From Paracidovorax sp031843945 (GTDB lineage: Bacteria > Pseudomonadota > Gammaproteobacteria > Burkholderiales > Burkholderiaceae_C): DNA of 64,000 bases. The notes below the pieces were generated by a model. It worked only from the letters and a program-made list of their open reading frames with translations. It made no database searches and was not told the DNA's origin. How positions within the stretch are numbered: the first letter of the stretch is position 1; the number at the start of each line of letters is the position of its first letter. The stretch lies in NCBI RefSeq assembly GCF_031843945.1, contig NZ_JAVTJJ010000003.1, positions 248,001 to 312,000 of the forward strand, read 5' to 3'. Below, in pieces: positions 41,859-51,509 of the stretch. A program made the position numbers and the translations under genes.

Positions 41859-42977
41859 ATGTCCGACACGCTTTTCGATCCCGTCCAGGCCGGCGACCTA
41901 CAGCTGGCCAACCGCGTTGCCATGGCGCCGCTCACGCGCAACCGCTCGCCCAATGCCGTGCCGCGCGACATCACCGCCACCTACTACGCCCAGCGCGCCA
42001 GCGCCGGCCTGTTGATCACCGAGGCCACCGCCATCAGCCACCAGGGCCAGGGCTATGCCGACGTGCCGGGCCTCTACGGCACCGACCAGCTCGACGGCTG
42101 GAAGAAGGTGACCGCGGCCGTGCACGAGCGCGGCGGCAAGATCGTCACGCAGCTGTGGCACGTGGGCCGCATCTCGCACGTCGATCTGCAACCGGACGGC
42201 GGCCAGCCCGTGGCGCCCTCGGCCATCACGGCCAAGGCCAAGACCTATCTGGTGGACCGCGCATCGGGCAAGGGCCAGTTCGTGCCCACGTCGGAGCCCC
42301 GCGCGCTGGACGCGTCCGAGCTGCCCGGCATCGTGCATGACTTCGCCGCCGCCGCGCGCAATGCGGTGGAAACGGCCGGCTTCGATGGCGTGGAACTGCA
42401 CGGCGCCAACGGCTACCTGCTGGACCAGTTCCTGAAGACGGGCGCCAACCAGCGCACCGACGACTACGGCGGCAGCATCGAAAACCGTGCCCGCCTGCTG
42501 CTGGAAGCCACCCGTGCAGTGGTGGACGCGGTGGGCGGCGGCAAGGTCGGCATTCGCCTGTCGCCCGTCACGCCCGCCAACGACATCGAAGACGCCGACC
42601 CGCAGCCGCTGTTCGACTATGTGATCCGCCAGCTGGCACCGTTGGGCTTGGCTTATGTGCACGTCATTGAAGGCGCCACGGGCGGGCCGCGCGACGTCGA
42701 GGGTCGCCCCTTCGACTACGCCGCGCTCAAAGCCGCGTACCGCGAAGCCGGCGGCAAGGGCGCCTGGGTGGTCAATAACGCCTACGACCGCGCGCTGGCG
42801 CTGGAGGCGGTGCAAAGCGGCCGCGCCGACATCGTGGCCTTCGGCAAGGCCTACATCTCCAACCCCGATCTGGTCGAGCGCCTGCGTCAAGACGCACCGT
42901 TGAATGCCTGGGACCAAGCCACCTTCTACGGCGGCGGCGAAAAGGGTTACACCGACTACCCAACGCTTCAGGGTTGA
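41859..42977 (+). CDS. Old yellow enzyme family alkene reductase (NemA-like)
   Basis: 372-residue FMN barrel enzyme that reduces activated alkenes, nitroesters and similar compounds. Features: FDPVQAGDLQLANRVAMAPL, TRNRSPNAVP, QLWHVGRIS, the active-site DGVELHGANGYLLDQFL (His-x2-Asn pair) and YGGSIENRARLLLE. AGGAAGAAG lies 5 bases before ATG 41859. It is followed by a repeat and a terminator. Confidence 0.93.
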   Translation: MSDTLFDPVQAGDLQLANRVAMAPLTRNRSPNAVPRDITATYYAQRASAGLLITEATAISHQGQGYADVPGLYGTDQLDGWKKVTAAVHERGGKIVTQLWHVGRISHVDLQPDGGQPVAPSAITAKAKTYLVDRASGKGQFVPTSEPRALDASELPGIVHDFAAAARNAVETAGFDGVELHGANGYLLDQFLKTGANQRTDDYGGSIENRARLLLEATRAVVDAVGGGKVGIRLSPVTPANDIEDADPQPLFDYVIRQLAPLGLAYVHVIEGATGGPRDVEGRPFDYAALKAAYREAGGKGAWVVNNAYDRALALEAVQSGRADIVAFGKAYISNPDLVERLRQDAPLNAWDQATFYGGGEKGYTDYPTLQG

Positions 42978-43029
42978 TGGTGGTGGATGCGGGCCGCTGT
43001 ACTGGCAACGCCAGGATCGGCTCGCAAAA

Positions 43030-43094
43030 ATTCAAGCAAAATCGGTCTCTAGCGCTTATTGCATAAGCGCTAGTAGCTATAAAAAATATAGCAA
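43030..43094 (+). repeat. Dispersed palindromic repeat, copy 7
   Basis: Leader AAGCAAAATCGGTCTCT, arms AGCGCTT/AAGCGCT around ATTGCAT, then GCTATAAAAAATATAGC, a perfect second hairpin. It lies between the alkene reductase gene and its terminator. Confidence 0.87.
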
Positions 43095-43125
43095 ACAGAC
43101 CAAGGCCAAGAGTAATGGCACCAAC

Positions 43126-43155
43126 AAAAAAGCAGACCCTGAGGTCTGCTTTTTT
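43126..43155. terminator. Bidirectional rho-independent terminator
   Basis: AGCAGACC (43131-43138), loop CTGA, GGTCTGCT (43143-43150), flanked by AAAAA on the left and TTTTT on the right. It can end both the alkene reductase transcript and the convergent chemoreceptor transcript. Confidence 0.93.
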
Positions 43156-43185
43156 GATGTCCAAAGCGCCGGGCGCGGCGGGACT

Positions 43186-44850
43186 TCAGGCCGCTGCCAG
43201 CAGCGTCTGCCCGCGTCCTCCCCCGCCCAGGCGGGCCGAGGGGGCGGACGACGCTGCGGACAGCGTGCCCATGTGCGGAGCGGCGTCGTCGCCCAGATGG
43301 AACTGCTGCACGATCTGCGACAGCCGCGCGGCCTGCTCGCGCAGGGACTCGGCAGCGGCGGCGGACTCTTCCACCAGCGCCGCGTTCTGCTGCGTCATGC
43401 GGTCGATCTCGCCCACCGAGCCGTTCACCTGGCCGATGCCGCCGGCTTGCTCGGTGGCGGCGGAATTGATCTCGCCAATGATGTCGGAGACACGCTGCAC
43501 GCTGTCCACGATCTCCGTCATGGCCTTGCCCGCGTCTTCCACGTGGCGCACGCCGCCGTTCACGGCCGTCACGCTGGAGCTGATCAGCCCCTTGATCTCC
43601 TTGGCCGCTTCGGCACTGCGCTGCGCCAGGCTGCGCACTTCGCCGGCCACCACCGCAAAGCCCCGGCCCTGCTCGCCCGCGCGGGCCGCTTCCACGGCGG
43701 CGTTCAGCGCCAGGATGTTGGTCTGGAAGGCAATGCCGTCGATCACGCCGATGATGTCGCCGATCTTGCGGCTGGAGGTCGAGATCTCGTGCATGCTGGA
43801 AATCGCCTGCTGCACCACCGAGCCGCTGCGCGTGGCAATGCCCGACGCCGAGCTGACCAGCTGGTTGGCCACCTGCGACGACGACGCCGTCTGCTGCACC
43901 GTGGCGGTCAGCTGCGACAGCGAGCCCACGGCTTCCTGCGCGTTGCTGGCCGTCTGCTCGGTGCGGGCCGACAGGTCCTGGTTGCCTGTGGCGATCTCGG
44001 CGCTGGCCGTGGCGATGTTGCCGCTTGCGTCGCGCACCTGCGCCACCAGGGCACTCAGGCGGCTTTGCATGTCCACCAGCGAACGCTGCAGGTCGGCCAC
44101 CTCGTCGCTGCCATCGACCTGCAGGCGCTGCGACAGATCACCGCCGGCAATCGACTGCGCCAGGCTGCGCGCGGCCACCATGGGGCGCACGATGGACACC
44201 ATGTTCAAGAGCGTCAGCGGCACCACCACCAGCACGGTGATCAGCACTGCCAGCAAAAAGAGCCACTTGGTCTGGCTGGAGATGCTGTTTTGCTGCTCGA
44301 TCACGCCCTGCACTTCGGCGCGCAGGCGCGTGTCCAGCGCGGCCAGCTGCTTGTCGGCCTCGGCAAACTCGGCGATGGCCTTGCCGCTCATGCGGTTGGC
44401 GATGGTGGCGGTGTCGTAGCCGCCGGCTTCCAGCTGGCGCGCCACATGCGCGAACTGGTCGCGGTAGCTGTCCAGACGCTTGCCGATGTTGGCGGCCGTG
44501 TCGCCCTCGGCGCCCGCCGACGTCTGCTGCAGGTCGGCCGTGACCTTCTTGGCACGATCGAGCGCGGCCAGCCATTGCGTGCGCGAAGCCTTCACACCTT
44601 CGGGCTTCTCGTACTGGATGATCATGTCTTTCTCGTTCCCGCGGATGGCGCCCATCTCGCCGCGCAGCTGCGCCAGGTGGCCGATCGCCGTGTGTTCGTT
44701 GGCGATGAATTCCTCACTCATGTCGTGAATGCGGAACATGCCCAGCATGCCCGCGCCACCCAGCAGCCCGAGAAGCACCAGCACCACGCCGATGGCGCCG
44801 ATCATCCGGAACCGGATGGTGAAACGCCGCATGAGGCCGAAGATATTCAT
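43186..44850 (-). CDS. Methyl-accepting chemotaxis protein
   Basis: 554 residues. TM1 at about 15-37, a periplasmic four-helix-bundle sensor of about 150 residues, TM2 at about 195-217 (WLFLLAVLITVLVVVPL), HAMP, then the cytoplasmic signalling domain. The hairpin tip reads GRGFAVVAGEVRSLAQRSAE. The class is the Tsr-like 36-helix type (IDGIAFQTNILALNAAVEAA). There is no C-terminal NWETF-like CheR pentapeptide; the end is an Ala/Gly-rich tail. The ligand is unknown. Confidence 0.95.
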   Translation of the reverse strand: MNIFGLMRRFTIRFRMIGAIGVVLVLLGLLGGAGMLGMFRIHDMSEEFIANEHTAIGHLAQLRGEMGAIRGNEKDMIIQYEKPEGVKASRTQWLAALDRAKKVTADLQQTSAGAEGDTAANIGKRLDSYRDQFAHVARQLEAGGYDTATIANRMSGKAIAEFAEADKQLAALDTRLRAEVQGVIEQQNSISSQTKWLFLLAVLITVLVVVPLTLLNMVSIVRPMVAARSLAQSIAGGDLSQRLQVDGSDEVADLQRSLVDMQSRLSALVAQVRDASGNIATASAEIATGNQDLSARTEQTASNAQEAVGSLSQLTATVQQTASSSQVANQLVSSASGIATRSGSVVQQAISSMHEISTSSRKIGDIIGVIDGIAFQTNILALNAAVEAARAGEQGRGFAVVAGEVRSLAQRSAEAAKEIKGLISSSVTAVNGGVRHVEDAGKAMTEIVDSVQRVSDIIGEINSAATEQAGGIGQVNGSVGEIDRMTQQNAALVEESAAAAESLREQAARLSQIVQQFHLGDDAAPHMGTLSAASSAPSARLGGGGRGQTLLAAA

Positions 44851-44988
44851 GTTTGTCGTCCTTGAATTTGTTGTGGAAGGTCGGCACGCAAACCTCCTGG
44901 CCTGCCTGCCATGTCGCGCGAATTACGTCACAGCGCAACAATTGGTTGCAGTTTGCCAGACAAGCGAGTGGAAAGGCGAATGTAAGTT

Positions 44989-47277
<2,289 letters not shown>

Positions 47278-47290
47278 GGCCGCATCTTGA

Positions 47291-47314
47291 ACCTTGACGC
47301 CATGGCAAGGTCAA
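47291..47314 (-). promoter_or_regulatory. CueR-type operator/promoter for copA
   Basis: On the minus strand TTGACC (47314-47309) is followed by the dyad CCTTGCCATGGCGTCAAGG (47310-47292). A possible -10 CAAGAT lies at 47289-47284 at the 19-bp spacing of MerR-family promoters. Confidence 0.75.
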
Positions 47315-47339
47315 GGCCGTGTCCGGCACACGGCGGGGC

Positions 47340-47370
47340 TTGACTCTGCCACGATGGCAAGGTTGAACAT
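47340..47370 (+). promoter_or_regulatory. CueR-type operator/promoter for copZ-cueR
   Basis: TTGACT (47340-47345), then TGCCA-CGA-TGGCA (47347-47359) within a long spacer, and a weak -10 (GAACAT, 47365-47370). The TGGCAAGGT half is shared with the copA operator. Confidence 0.65.
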
Positions 47371-47409
47371 CTGGTTTCATTCCGTCCGATCGAACAAAGG
47401 AGTACCCCC

Positions 47410-47607
47410 ATGCAACACACCCTTCAAGTCCAGGGCATGACCTGTGGCCACTGCGAACGCGCCGTCGTGCACGCCGTGCGCCAGGTCGACACCGAAGCCA
47501 CCGTGCAGGTCGACCTGCCCACCGGCCGCGTGGTGGTGGAAAGCGACCACGCCCGCGAGGCGCTGGCCGCTGCCATCACCGAAGAGGGCTACACGGTCGC
47601 CGCATGA
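47410..47607 (+). CDS. copZ: Copper chaperone, HMA domain
   Basis: 65 residues, a single heavy-metal-associated domain with the copper ligands C12 and C15 in GMTCGHC. It delivers Cu+ to CopA. AAAGGAG lies 6-7 bases before the ATG. The stop overlaps the cueR start (ATGA). Confidence 0.95.
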   Translation: MQHTLQVQGMTCGHCERAVVHAVRQVDTEATVQVDLPTGRVVVESDHAREALAAAITEEGYTVAA

Positions 47608-48074
47608 GCCGCGCGCTGCCCTTGCGTTCTGCCAGCCGCACCGCCGTGGCGACGGCGCCCGCCTTCGGCTGGCCCGTGCCCATCAGCACGGCGGCCGAGC
47701 GCGCCGGCGTGTCGCCACGCATGCTGCGCCACTACGAATCGCTGGGCCTGCTGACCAGCGTGGCCCGCACTGACAGCGGCTATCGGCAGTACACCGAGGC
47801 GGACGTGCACACCCTGCGCTTCATCCGCCGCGCGCGCGATTTGGGCTTTTCCATCCAGGAAATCGCCACCCTGCTGGGCCTGTGGCAAGACCAGCAACGC
47901 GCCAGCAGTCAGGTCAAGCAGATCGCCCAGGCCCACATCGACGACCTGGGCCAGCGCATCGCGGCCATGCAGGGGATGCAGCGGTCGCTGCAGGCGCTGG
48001 TGGGCTGCTGCCAGGGGGATGGGCGGCCGGACTGCCCGATCCTGGATGACTTGGCGGGGCCGGTGGCGCATTGA
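47604..48074 (+). CDS. cueR: Copper-responsive MerR-family regulator (CueR type)
   Basis: 156 residues. The HTH is STAAERAGVSPRMLRHYESL with the MerR wing, followed by the dimerisation helix and a C-terminal metal loop CCQGDGRPDCPIL, the C-x7-C type spacing of Cu+ sensors. About 25 residues precede the usual CueR start (PVPIS), so an internal start is possible. The overlap with copZ favours the chosen one. It should activate both copA and its own operon. Confidence 0.9.
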   Translation: MSRALPLRSASRTAVATAPAFGWPVPISTAAERAGVSPRMLRHYESLGLLTSVARTDSGYRQYTEADVHTLRFIRRARDLGFSIQEIATLLGLWQDQQRASSQVKQIAQAHIDDLGQRIAAMQGMQRSLQALVGCCQGDGRPDCPILDDLAGPVAH

Positions 48075-48075
48075 T

Positions 48076-48142
48076 TTACTATGTTTTTGATAGCTGCTTG
48101 CGTTTGATGGATGAGCGCTAGAGGCCTAAAGCGCTAAAAAAT
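48076..48142 (-). repeat. Dispersed palindromic repeat, copy 8
   Basis: Minus-strand copy with GGCCTCT leader and arms AGCGCT/AAACGC (one arm mutated) around CATCCATC, then a GCTATCAAAA half. It sits between cueR and hsdM, at the left border of the restriction island. Confidence 0.8.
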
Positions 48143-48201
48143 CCGTAATTCCCGTGGCCGTGGCAGACTCGCCGCTTTGCTTTTGCTTGCGCGCGCCTCC
48201 T

Positions 48202-49809
48202 ATGCTTACCGGTGAACTAAGAAACAAGGTCGATCAGGTCTGGAACGCGTTCTGGTCCGGCGGCATCGCCAACCCTATCGAAGTCATTGAGCAGATCACC
48301 TACCTGCTCTTTTTGCGCGCACTCGACAGCGACCAAACCCGCGAAGACAACAAGGCCCTGCGCCTCAAAACCCAGCCCGTGCGCCTCATTCCCGCCGGGC
48401 TTGATGCACAAGGCCGCCCGCACGACGACATGCGCTGGTCCCGCTTCAAGAACATGGCACCCGCCGACATGTTTGACGTGCTCAGCAACCAGGTCTTCCC
48501 CTTCCTGCGCGGCCTGCAAACGTCCGGCGGCCCCGCAGCCGAAACCGCCTTTGCCCGCCACATGCAGGGCGCCCGCTTCACCATCCCCACGCCCGGCCTG
48601 CTGGCCAAGGTGGTGGACCTGCTCGACACCATTCCGCTCGACGACCGCGACACCAAGGGCGACCTGTACGAATACATGCTCGGCAAAATCGCCTCTGCCG
48701 GGCAAAACGGCCAGTTCCGCACCCCGCGCCACATCATCGATTTGATGGTGGCGCTCACCGCCCCCACGCCCCAAGACACCATCTGCGACCCAGCATCGGG
48801 CACATGCGGATTTTTAGTGGCCGCAGGCGAATACCTGCGCCGCACTTACCCCGACATGCTGCGCGTGCCCGCGCAAAACGCGCACTTCCACAGCGGCATG
48901 TTCCACGGGTATGACTTTGACAACACCATGCTGCGCATCGGCAGCATGAACATGGTGCTGCACGGCGTGGAACACCCCGCCATTGAGTACCGCGATTCGC
49001 TTTCGGAAGGCGCCGCAGGCGACGCCGGTGCCTACAGCCTCATCCTGGCCAACCCGCCATTTGCCGGCAGCCTGGACCACGAGAGCACGGCCAAAGACCT
49101 GCAAAGCATCGTCAAAACCAAAAAGACCGAGCTGCTCTTTCTGGCTCTCTTCCTGCGACTGCTCAAAACCGGCGGCCGCGCCGCGGTGATCGTGCCCGAC
49201 GGCGTGCTGTTCGGCAGCAGCAAGGCCCATAAGGAGCTGCGCCGCAAGCTGGTGGAAGAGCAAAAGCTCGACGCCGTCATCAGCCTGCCTGGCGGCGTGT
49301 TCAAGCCGTATGCGGGCGTCAGCACCGCCATCCTGCTCTTCACCAAAACCATGAGCGGCGGCACCGACCACGTGTGGTTCTACGACATGAAGGCCGACGG
49401 CTGGAGCCTGGACGACAAGCGCCAGCCGCTGCTGGAGTCAAGCCTTTTAGGCCTCCAGCGCTTTGTGGACAAGCGCAACCAGCTATCAGAAGCAGAGCAC
49501 GCCAAAAACAACCTGCCCGACGTGCTGGAGCGCTGGCGCTCTCTCCAAACCGTTCGGGCTGAGCCTGTCGAAGCCGGGGCGCAACCCCACCGCTCCCCCG
49601 AACTCACCCGCCCCCGCACCGCGCAGAGCTTTTGCGTGCCCAAGGCCGACATTGAGGCCAACGGCTATGACCTGAGCATCAACCGGTACAAGGAAGTGGT
49701 GCATGAGCAGGTGAAGCACCGGACGCCGGGGGAAGTCTTGGCGGAGTTGAGGGCGCTGGAAGACGAGATTGCGCGGGGGATGGGGGTGTTGGAGGGGATG
49801 TTGAAGTGA
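48202..49809 (+). CDS. hsdM: Type I restriction-modification DNA methyltransferase subunit HsdM
   Basis: 535 residues from ATG 48202 (MLTGELRNKVDQVWN, the usual HsdM start). The HsdM N-terminal helical domain is followed by the N6-adenine MTase with motif I DPASGTCGFL (197-206) and motif IV NPPF (284-287). Two foreign repeats are read in frame. Residues 412-432 (SLLGLQRFVDKRNQLSEAE region) come from the dispersed palindrome, and 450-459 (TVRAEPVEAG) come from another common repeat. Both lie after the catalytic core, before the C-terminal helices, and the frame stays open. The gene therefore looks intact. The stop overlaps the hsdS GTG start. Confidence 0.93.
   Translation: MLTGELRNKVDQVWNAFWSGGIANPIEVIEQITYLLFLRALDSDQTREDNKALRLKTQPVRLIPAGLDAQGRPHDDMRWSRFKNMAPADMFDVLSNQVFPFLRGLQTSGGPAAETAFARHMQGARFTIPTPGLLAKVVDLLDTIPLDDRDTKGDLYEYMLGKIASAGQNGQFRTPRHIIDLMVALTAPTPQDTICDPASGTCGFLVAAGEYLRRTYPDMLRVPAQNAHFHSGMFHGYDFDNTMLRIGSMNMVLHGVEHPAIEYRDSLSEGAAGDAGAYSLILANPPFAGSLDHESTAKDLQSIVKTKKTELLFLALFLRLLKTGGRAAVIVPDGVLFGSSKAHKELRRKLVEEQKLDAVISLPGGVFKPYAGVSTAILLFTKTMSGGTDHVWFYDMKADGWSLDDKRQPLLESSLLGLQRFVDKRNQLSEAEHAKNNLPDVLERWRSLQTVRAEPVEAGAQPHRSPELTRPRTAQSFCVPKADIEANGYDLSINRYKEVVHEQVKHRTPGEVLAELRALEDEIARGMGVLEGMLK
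49437..49497 (+). repeat. Dispersed palindromic repeat, copy 9 (in frame inside hsdM)
   Basis: Leader TCAAGCCTTTTAGGCCTCC is nearly the same as in copy 3. The arms are AGCGCTT and AAGCGC around TGTGGAC, followed by AGCTATCAGAAGCAG. The palindrome has mutated in ways that keep the hsdM frame open. Confidence 0.8.
49550..49576 (+). repeat. REP-like repeat (in frame inside hsdM)
   Basis: CGTTCGGGCTGAGCCTGTCG followed by AAGCC, a short element that occurs in very many copies in Comamonadaceae and other proteobacterial genomes. Here it is read as VRAEPVEA within hsdM. Confidence 0.7.
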
Positions 49810-51485
49810 GCGCTCCTACCGCCCGCCTTGGTGACTTCGTAGACATCCTTTCTGGATTCGCTTTCGACGCTGCCAATTTTTTCGATGAAGGTGACATTGC
49901 GCTCATCAGAATTCGCGATGTAGTTCGCGGCCGATCAAGCACTTTCTATCGAGGCGACTACGAATCTAAATACCTGATTCAACGCGGCGAAATCCTGATT
50001 GGGATGGATGGAGAGTTCAATCGTGCGCGCTGGCAGTCTGCGCCCGCGCTCTTAAATCAGCGGGTTTGCAAGATTAAATCAAGCAGCCCAAAGCTCTCCG
50101 ACGAATACCTTTTTCATTTTTTGCCTTCTGCGTTGAAGGCAATTGAAGACACGACTTCGTTTGTCACCGTCAAACATCTCTCCGCAAAGCAGATCAAGGA
50201 CATTTCGATACCGCTACCACTGGTCGAAGAACAACGCCGCATCGCCGCCATCCTCGACCAAGCCGAAACCCTCCGAACCCAACGTCGCACTGCCCTGGCC
50301 CTGCTCGACAGCCTCACCCAGTCCCTCTTTCTCGATATGTTTGGGGACCCGGTGGCGAATCCGAAGGGATGGCCCACGCCGAAGTTTGGGGAAGTTGGCA
50401 AACTTGATCGCGGCATCTCGAAGCATCGCCCACGCAACGCGCCTGAGCTTCTCGGTGGCAAACACCCACTAATACAGACCGGAGAAGTTGCTAACTGCGA
50501 TGGCTACATACGCAGTTACACGAGTACCTATTCGGACTTGGGACTACGGCAAAGCAAGATGTGGCCAGCAGGCACGCTTTGCATCACGATTGCAGCCAAC
50601 ATCGCGAAAACTGGAATCTTGACTTTTGACGCCTGCTTCCCCGATAGCGTGGTCGGCTTTCAAGCAGATGACCCTGCTACGGTCGAATACGTCCGAGTGT
50701 GGCTTTCTTTTCTACAGAAGGCCCTCGAAGAATCCGCACCTGAGTCAGCACAGAAGAACATCAATCTCGCGATATTGCGCGGACTGAGCATCCCGTTGCC
50801 TCCCCTCCCCCTCCGACAAACCTTCGCCACCCGCATCGCCTCCATCGAAGCCCTCAAAGCCACCCACCGCCGCGCCCTGGCCGCGCTGGATGCGCTGTTT
50901 GCCTCGCTACAGCAGCGAGCCTTCAGTGGTGAGTTGACTCCGGCTGCTAGACGCGCTTCAGCCCAAAGCCTTGCGCAATTGCAGCAACTGGAAGCGTCCA
51001 TCGGCCAGGAGGCATTAATCTTTATTGCCAAGCGCATGCCCGATGGCGATCTCTACAACTCCCTCAAGGCGATCTACTTTGCGGACAGGCACCATCTGGA
51101 GCACCACGGGCGCCAGATTTACAACGAGACCTACAGCGCACTACGCCATGGCCCGGTGCCACAGGCAGCGTACGACGCCACGCAGGTGCTCATTGGGAAG
51201 CTGATGTTCAGCAACTTTGATGACGCCGCTGTGCACGCTGCACTGCGCCGCAAAGGCGATACGCTCACCGCGCTGCGCGACTCAGATTTCAGCAAGCTCA
51301 GCCGGGCAGTCATGGAGAGCCTGGAATGGGGCATCCGCTACTGCCGCGACATGAAGTTCGGGCAGACCAAGACGGCATCCCACGACAGCGCCTACGAGCG
51401 CACTCCCAAGAACGAGGCGATCCCGCTGCAATACATCATCGATACGTTGCCCCCCGAAGCCCGCCAGCGCCACTGGGGTCTTTAG
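49806..51485 (+). CDS. hsdS: Type I specificity subunit HsdS fused to a C-terminal Panacea (DUF4065) domain
   Basis: 559 residues against 390-460 for ordinary HsdS. TRD1 about 1-138, conserved spacer helix 141-180 (EEQRRIAAILDQAETLRTQR), TRD2 about 185-330, second conserved helix 335-377 (ASIEALKATHRRALAALDAL). The extra part, about 398-559, has the Panacea/DUF4065 pattern: NSLKAIYFADRHHLEHHGRQ (418-437), then YSALRHGPVPQAAYD (443-457). Panacea is known from antitoxins and phage proteins. TRD1 DNA is visibly more AT-rich than its surroundings, as expected for exchanged recognition domains. The GTG start overlaps the hsdM stop. Confidence 0.9.
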   Translation: MSAPTARLGDFVDILSGFAFDAANFFDEGDIALIRIRDVVRGRSSTFYRGDYESKYLIQRGEILIGMDGEFNRARWQSAPALLNQRVCKIKSSSPKLSDEYLFHFLPSALKAIEDTTSFVTVKHLSAKQIKDISIPLPLVEEQRRIAAILDQAETLRTQRRTALALLDSLTQSLFLDMFGDPVANPKGWPTPKFGEVGKLDRGISKHRPRNAPELLGGKHPLIQTGEVANCDGYIRSYTSTYSDLGLRQSKMWPAGTLCITIAANIAKTGILTFDACFPDSVVGFQADDPATVEYVRVWLSFLQKALEESAPESAQKNINLAILRGLSIPLPPLPLRQTFATRIASIEALKATHRRALAALDALFASLQQRAFSGELTPAARRASAQSLAQLQQLEASIGQEALIFIAKRMPDGDLYNSLKAIYFADRHHLEHHGRQIYNETYSALRHGPVPQAAYDATQVLIGKLMFSNFDDAAVHAALRRKGDTLTALRDSDFSKLSRAVMESLEWGIRYCRDMKFGQTKTASHDSAYERTPKNEAIPLQYIIDTLPPEARQRHWGL

Positions 51486-51509
51486 GCACCACCGTCCAGG
51501 CTCACACCA

